Assembly: GCA_027257055.1 (NCBI GenBank)
Contig: JAPVLO010000405.1
Coordinates: 868,001-932,000, forward strand
Source of the DNA: Cephalopachus bancanus
Lineage: Eukaryota; Chordata; Mammalia; Primates; Tarsiidae
DNA length: 64,000 nt
Direction: 5' to 3'
The notes below the pieces were generated by a model. That model did no database searches. It saw only the letters and a program-made list of their open reading frames with translations, and was not told where the DNA came from. The translations under genes and the position numbers were made by a program. Positions 60,736 through 64,000 of the stretch are shown piece after piece (position 1 is the stretch's first letter; every line of letters begins with the position of its first letter).

Positions 60736-61414
60736 AATAGCAATTTAAAAAAGTTTTTAATGATTTTTAGATGGATGGTACAAATATGGAGGTACAAGGT
60801 ATTCAGTGAAACTTTCCTACTCTAACTAGCCAAAAAATAAGTCCTGTGACAAGTTTTCAAGTATATTTCATAACATTTCTCTTTGGTTTGATGCTCCATT
60901 ACACAGTGCTTACATAAGGTTCTTCTCCAGACAATCTCATTCAGTGAATGCTAGGTGTCTCACCACTTTCTTTATATATGATTATTTTGTTCACCATCAT
61001 TCTTTAAGCCAATGCTATTTGTTAAAAAGTTTTGAGATAATTGAGTTTATTGTTGCATCATGATTGTTTTCATTGTATTTCTTATTTTTCTATTTTTTTA
61101 CACTGGTTTGGCTTTCTCATTGACAATTTAAAGGATAATTAAACTACTCTACTACACTATGTGAAATCTATGATATCTAAAATGTTTTACAAATTAATCT
61201 GTTTATATATAAAATAACATCAGGCTGAAACTGATTTATTAATGTACCATGGTTCTCTAGGTGATCAATAATCAATTTTAACACAATTGGAACCAAGCTG
61301 TTCAAAAAAATGACATAAAAGTTATCTAATTTGCACCTGTTTAATATTTTTTTTTCAGGCAAAGTGGATAACAAGGGTAAAATTTCTAAGGGTAGAATTA
61401 GCATAGTTTTCAAG

Positions 61415-62690
61415 AAACAGAAGCCCAAATGAGGCCAGGGCTAGTGAGCATATATGAGAGTAACATGAGATGAGTATGATGAGACTAGCCCAACAGGATT
61501 ATAGATGGGTCCCCTGTACCATGGTAAGGGAACTCAATCTTATTGTAAGCAAAGTAGAGTGCAAAAAAAAACAAGACAAATGAAGGAGGCGATTTTCGAG
61601 CAGAGAGTCAGACAAGACACGAAGAGATGGAAAATCATCTTAAGTGGTAAATATTGAGCAATTATTTGTATCAAGTGACAATGCCGTTGTTTTTAGGTGG
61701 TGGTCTTTTATTCACGAGACCCAGTAAAATGTAATAACTTTTTATTCCCTTTGAAGAATTTGATTATTGTTTCTCTGCCACTAGTCCTTCCATTTCAGAA
61801 AGATGTTTCTGTTAAGAATAAATTAATGTGACCAACTGGGGGAGGGAAGAGTTTTCACAAGAATAGCAATAGGATTCTATATGCATTTTTAGGGAATCAC
61901 TTCAGCTATTGTACGGAGAAGGGCTTTGGGAGTCAGATACTGAAGTAGGGAGATAGGAAGCTGTGGGCAGTTGTGCAGGAAAAATATGGTTATGATTGAA
62001 CTAGAGTGATAGCAGTGAAGATGGAAAAACATGGAGAGAATTTTGACAAGTATTAGAGGTAAAGTTGACAATAGTTGACTGGTTGTAATAAATGAGGAAA
62101 ACAATAAATTTAGAAATGACTCCTGGAGTTTTGACTAAAACAACTGTCTGGTTAATAATATTGCCATTTATAGAAATAAAAAATTTAACTTGTAAAATTC
62201 AAGAAACTTGCCATTTGTAGACATCATGTAAGCAGTTAATAGCTAAGATAAACCCTTCACGGAGTGGCCTGAGCTAGAGATCAAAGTTTGGAATTATCAA
62301 CATATAGGTCATATTTAAAGCCACAGTTAGAAGTGAAATTGAAATTAAAAAGATGAATTGAAAGAGACACTGAAAATCAATGAAGGTAAGATAATTCCTA
62401 AGGGATTCCAGTGCTTTCATTAGTAACTTTCATTAGTTGTTGAGTACTACATTCTAATTGGAGAATGTAGGAAATGACTACGAGATGAGGTATTAAAAAA
62501 AGGGTTTGTAGAAAATTCTTCCAAAAATTTAAGAAGGGAAGCAGAGAAATGATATAGTAGCTAGAAAAGGATGTGAAGGCAAGGCATCATATTTAAACAT
62601 ACGAAACTCTGGAGTGTATTTCTGTAATATATGAAGTGTCACATGTGACAAGTGGTGGGAATATGGATGAAAAGGTGGCCAGAGGCCTGA
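61415..62690 (+). mobile_element. Unclassified ancient interspersed repeat
   Basis: Several pieces in order resemble a widespread old mammalian repeat that I cannot name with certainty: CCATGGTAAGGGAACTCAATC, GAAATGACTCCTGGAGTTTTG, ATGTAAGCAGTTAATAGC, then GAGCTAGAGATCAAAGTTTGG with AATTATCAACATATAGGTCAT and TTTAAAGCCACAG. The order fits, but similarity is low. Confidence 0.35.
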
Positions 62691-62764
62691 TCAGGTCTAT
62701 GTGTATGTGATGTGGTGGTGCAAAGTGTCTGCAGTGGTACAGGCAAGAAATAAAGATTCTTCCC

Positions 62765-63546
62765 CTAGTAGTGGGATTGCTGGATCAAATAATAGATCTA
62801 TTTTTAGTTCTTTGAGTAATTTCCATGCCACTCTCCATAAAGGCTGTACTAATTTACAATCCCACCAACAGTGTACAAGTATTCCCTTTTCTCCACATCC
62901 ATGCCAGCTTCTATTGTTTTTTTTTAGTTTTTAATAATGGTCATTTTTACTGGTATAAGGTGGTATCTTATTGTGGTTTTAATGTGCATTTCCCTGATTA
63001 TGAATGGTGTGAGCATTTTTTTCATGTTTTTTGGTCACTTATATACCTTTTTTTGAGAAGTGTGTGTTCATGTTGTCTGCCCACTTTGTGATGAGGTTAT
63101 TTGCTTTCTTCTTACTGATTTGCTTGAGTTCTTTGTAGATTCATATATATAGTGTGATCAGTGGATAATGAAAATATGATATATATACACCATGGAATAC
63201 TATGAAACCATAAAAAAAAGAATGAAATCATGTCCTTGCAGCAACATGGATGGAGCCAGAGATCATCATCTTAGGTAAACTGACTCAGAAACAGAAAAGT
63301 GAACGTAGCTTGTTCTTACTCATATGTGGGTGCTAAACAGGCACGAAGACGGAAATAATCAACACCGGGGACACCAACAGGGGGAGAAGTGGAATGGAAG
63401 TTAGGGTTCAGAAACTACCTGTGGAGCCTAATATTCACTATCTAGGGAACGGGCCACCTGAGACCCAACCCCCACCACTGCACAATATGTCCATGTCACT
63501 AATACACGTCTGTACCCCTTGAATCTAAAATAATAATTTAAAAACA
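62765..63546 (+). mobile_element. 5'-inverted old L1 with degenerate TSD
   Basis: 62765 to about 63150 is ORF2 C-terminal text in reverse (AGTAGTGGGATTGCTGGATC ... TGCTTGAGTTCTTTGTAGATTC). From about 63155 the sense 3' end follows (ACACCATGGAATACTATG, ATGGATGGAGCCAGAGATC, ATATGTCCATGTCACTAATAC) and an A-rich tail. Flanks AAAGATTCTTCCC (62752-62764) and AAAGGCTCTTCTC (63547-63559) match at 10 of 13 positions. Confidence 0.8.
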
Positions 63547-63559
63547 AAAGGCTCTTCTC

Positions 63560-64000
63560 ACAGGAAGGTATTTGCAGTAGAGATAAGAAAAAGGAGTTTA
63601 ATTCAGGCTTAATTTGAAGGTAGAATGTAGGAGTTCTCAGCTTCTTGAGAGGTGTTTCAGAAGTGGCTCTTTGGTAACATGCTCAGCTCATTCAACCCCA
63701 AGAGATCACTTCTGCACAACAGTCTGGCGTACTTAAAATTAAAAGTTGGCAACTCACTTTATGTTTATGATTGCACTTAATTGTTACAACAGCTCTATGT
63801 GGTAGGTGTCATTAACTATCATGCAAATTACTACATTTCATTGACTTTGTAGGTGATTTGAGATGAGCAGGACACATTAAATTTACAGATCCCAAGGGGA
63901 TACTGCATTTATTTTTCTACGGGTTATCTTTGTTTGATTTAATTGTAGCTTGGATTTGAATTCTGTTTTGATAAATCCATAAGACAGTGTACACATTTTT
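63560..64000. other. Unique DNA with a probable MIR scrap
   Basis: 63770-63860 (GCACTTAATTGTTACAACAGC, TCTATGTGGTAGGTGTCATT) resembles the reverse of a MIR element (ATTTAATCCTCACAACAACCCTATGAGGTAGGTACTAT). Nothing else recognised up to the window end. Confidence 0.45.

Larger units (their letters stand above)
59996..61414. other. Mostly unique DNA
   Basis: Contains the GT/GA tract and an L1 tail listed separately. The rest is AT-rich without a recognised family or coding frame; the 83-codon minus frame at 61428-61177 shows nothing recognisable. Confidence 0.4.

Overview
This window looks like a gene-poor, AT-rich piece of a primate nuclear genome. It is built almost entirely of interspersed repeats, and LINE-1 (L1) copies of several ages cover well over half of it. 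I find no convincing host protein-coding exon, tRNA, rRNA or small-RNA gene, and no CRISPR array or bacterial-type operon. Dimeric 7SL-derived Alu elements make it a primate. The better-preserved Alus share changes that I do not recognise from human AluS/AluY or from the lemur/galago Alu types (for example ACTTGGCGA...CCTCATCTC, ACAATAAATC and GGAGCCCAGCAGGTCGAGG). The youngest L1 3' ends also lack the human L1PA 3' UTR. My best guess is a tarsier. That rests on memory of repeat families, not on a search.

Layout. 1-6850: decayed antisense L1/HAL1-like pieces, one old and one younger Alu, a GGAA microsatellite, and two striking inverted repeats. 6850-13395: an antisense L1 carrying a 3'-truncated L1 insertion and a 5'-inverted L1, which itself contains a younger L1; a sense L1 piece follows. 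13396-16170: mostly single-copy sequence with an L1 3' end, a possible LTR remnant and an Alu. 16180-24540: three antisense L1s, one with ORF1 and ORF2 remains in order and another carrying two L1 3'-end insertions. 24545-37010: sense L1s, including one long old element (5' UTR, ORF1, ORF2, 3' UTR) broken by three later L1 insertions. 37011-46529: mainly unique sequence with two Alus, two MER5-like DNA transposon remnants, MIR/L2 scraps and one short antisense L1. 46530-52992: a structurally full-length L1 of the youngest family here, with a 12-bp target-site duplication and an endonuclease domain that looks intact; the ORFs carry frameshifts and one nonsense codon. 53000-64000: an Alu, two more 5'-inverted L1s, a MaLR-type LTR, MIR scraps, an unclassified ancient repeat and unique DNA.

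The strongest story is mechanistic. The window preserves five L1 insertions with inverted 5' ends (twin priming), one L1 insertion that appears to have been primed inside ORF2 rather than at the poly(A) tail, and one full-length source-type element. In most cases the target-site duplications can be read directly. I did not find an undescribed functional system, and I do not claim one.
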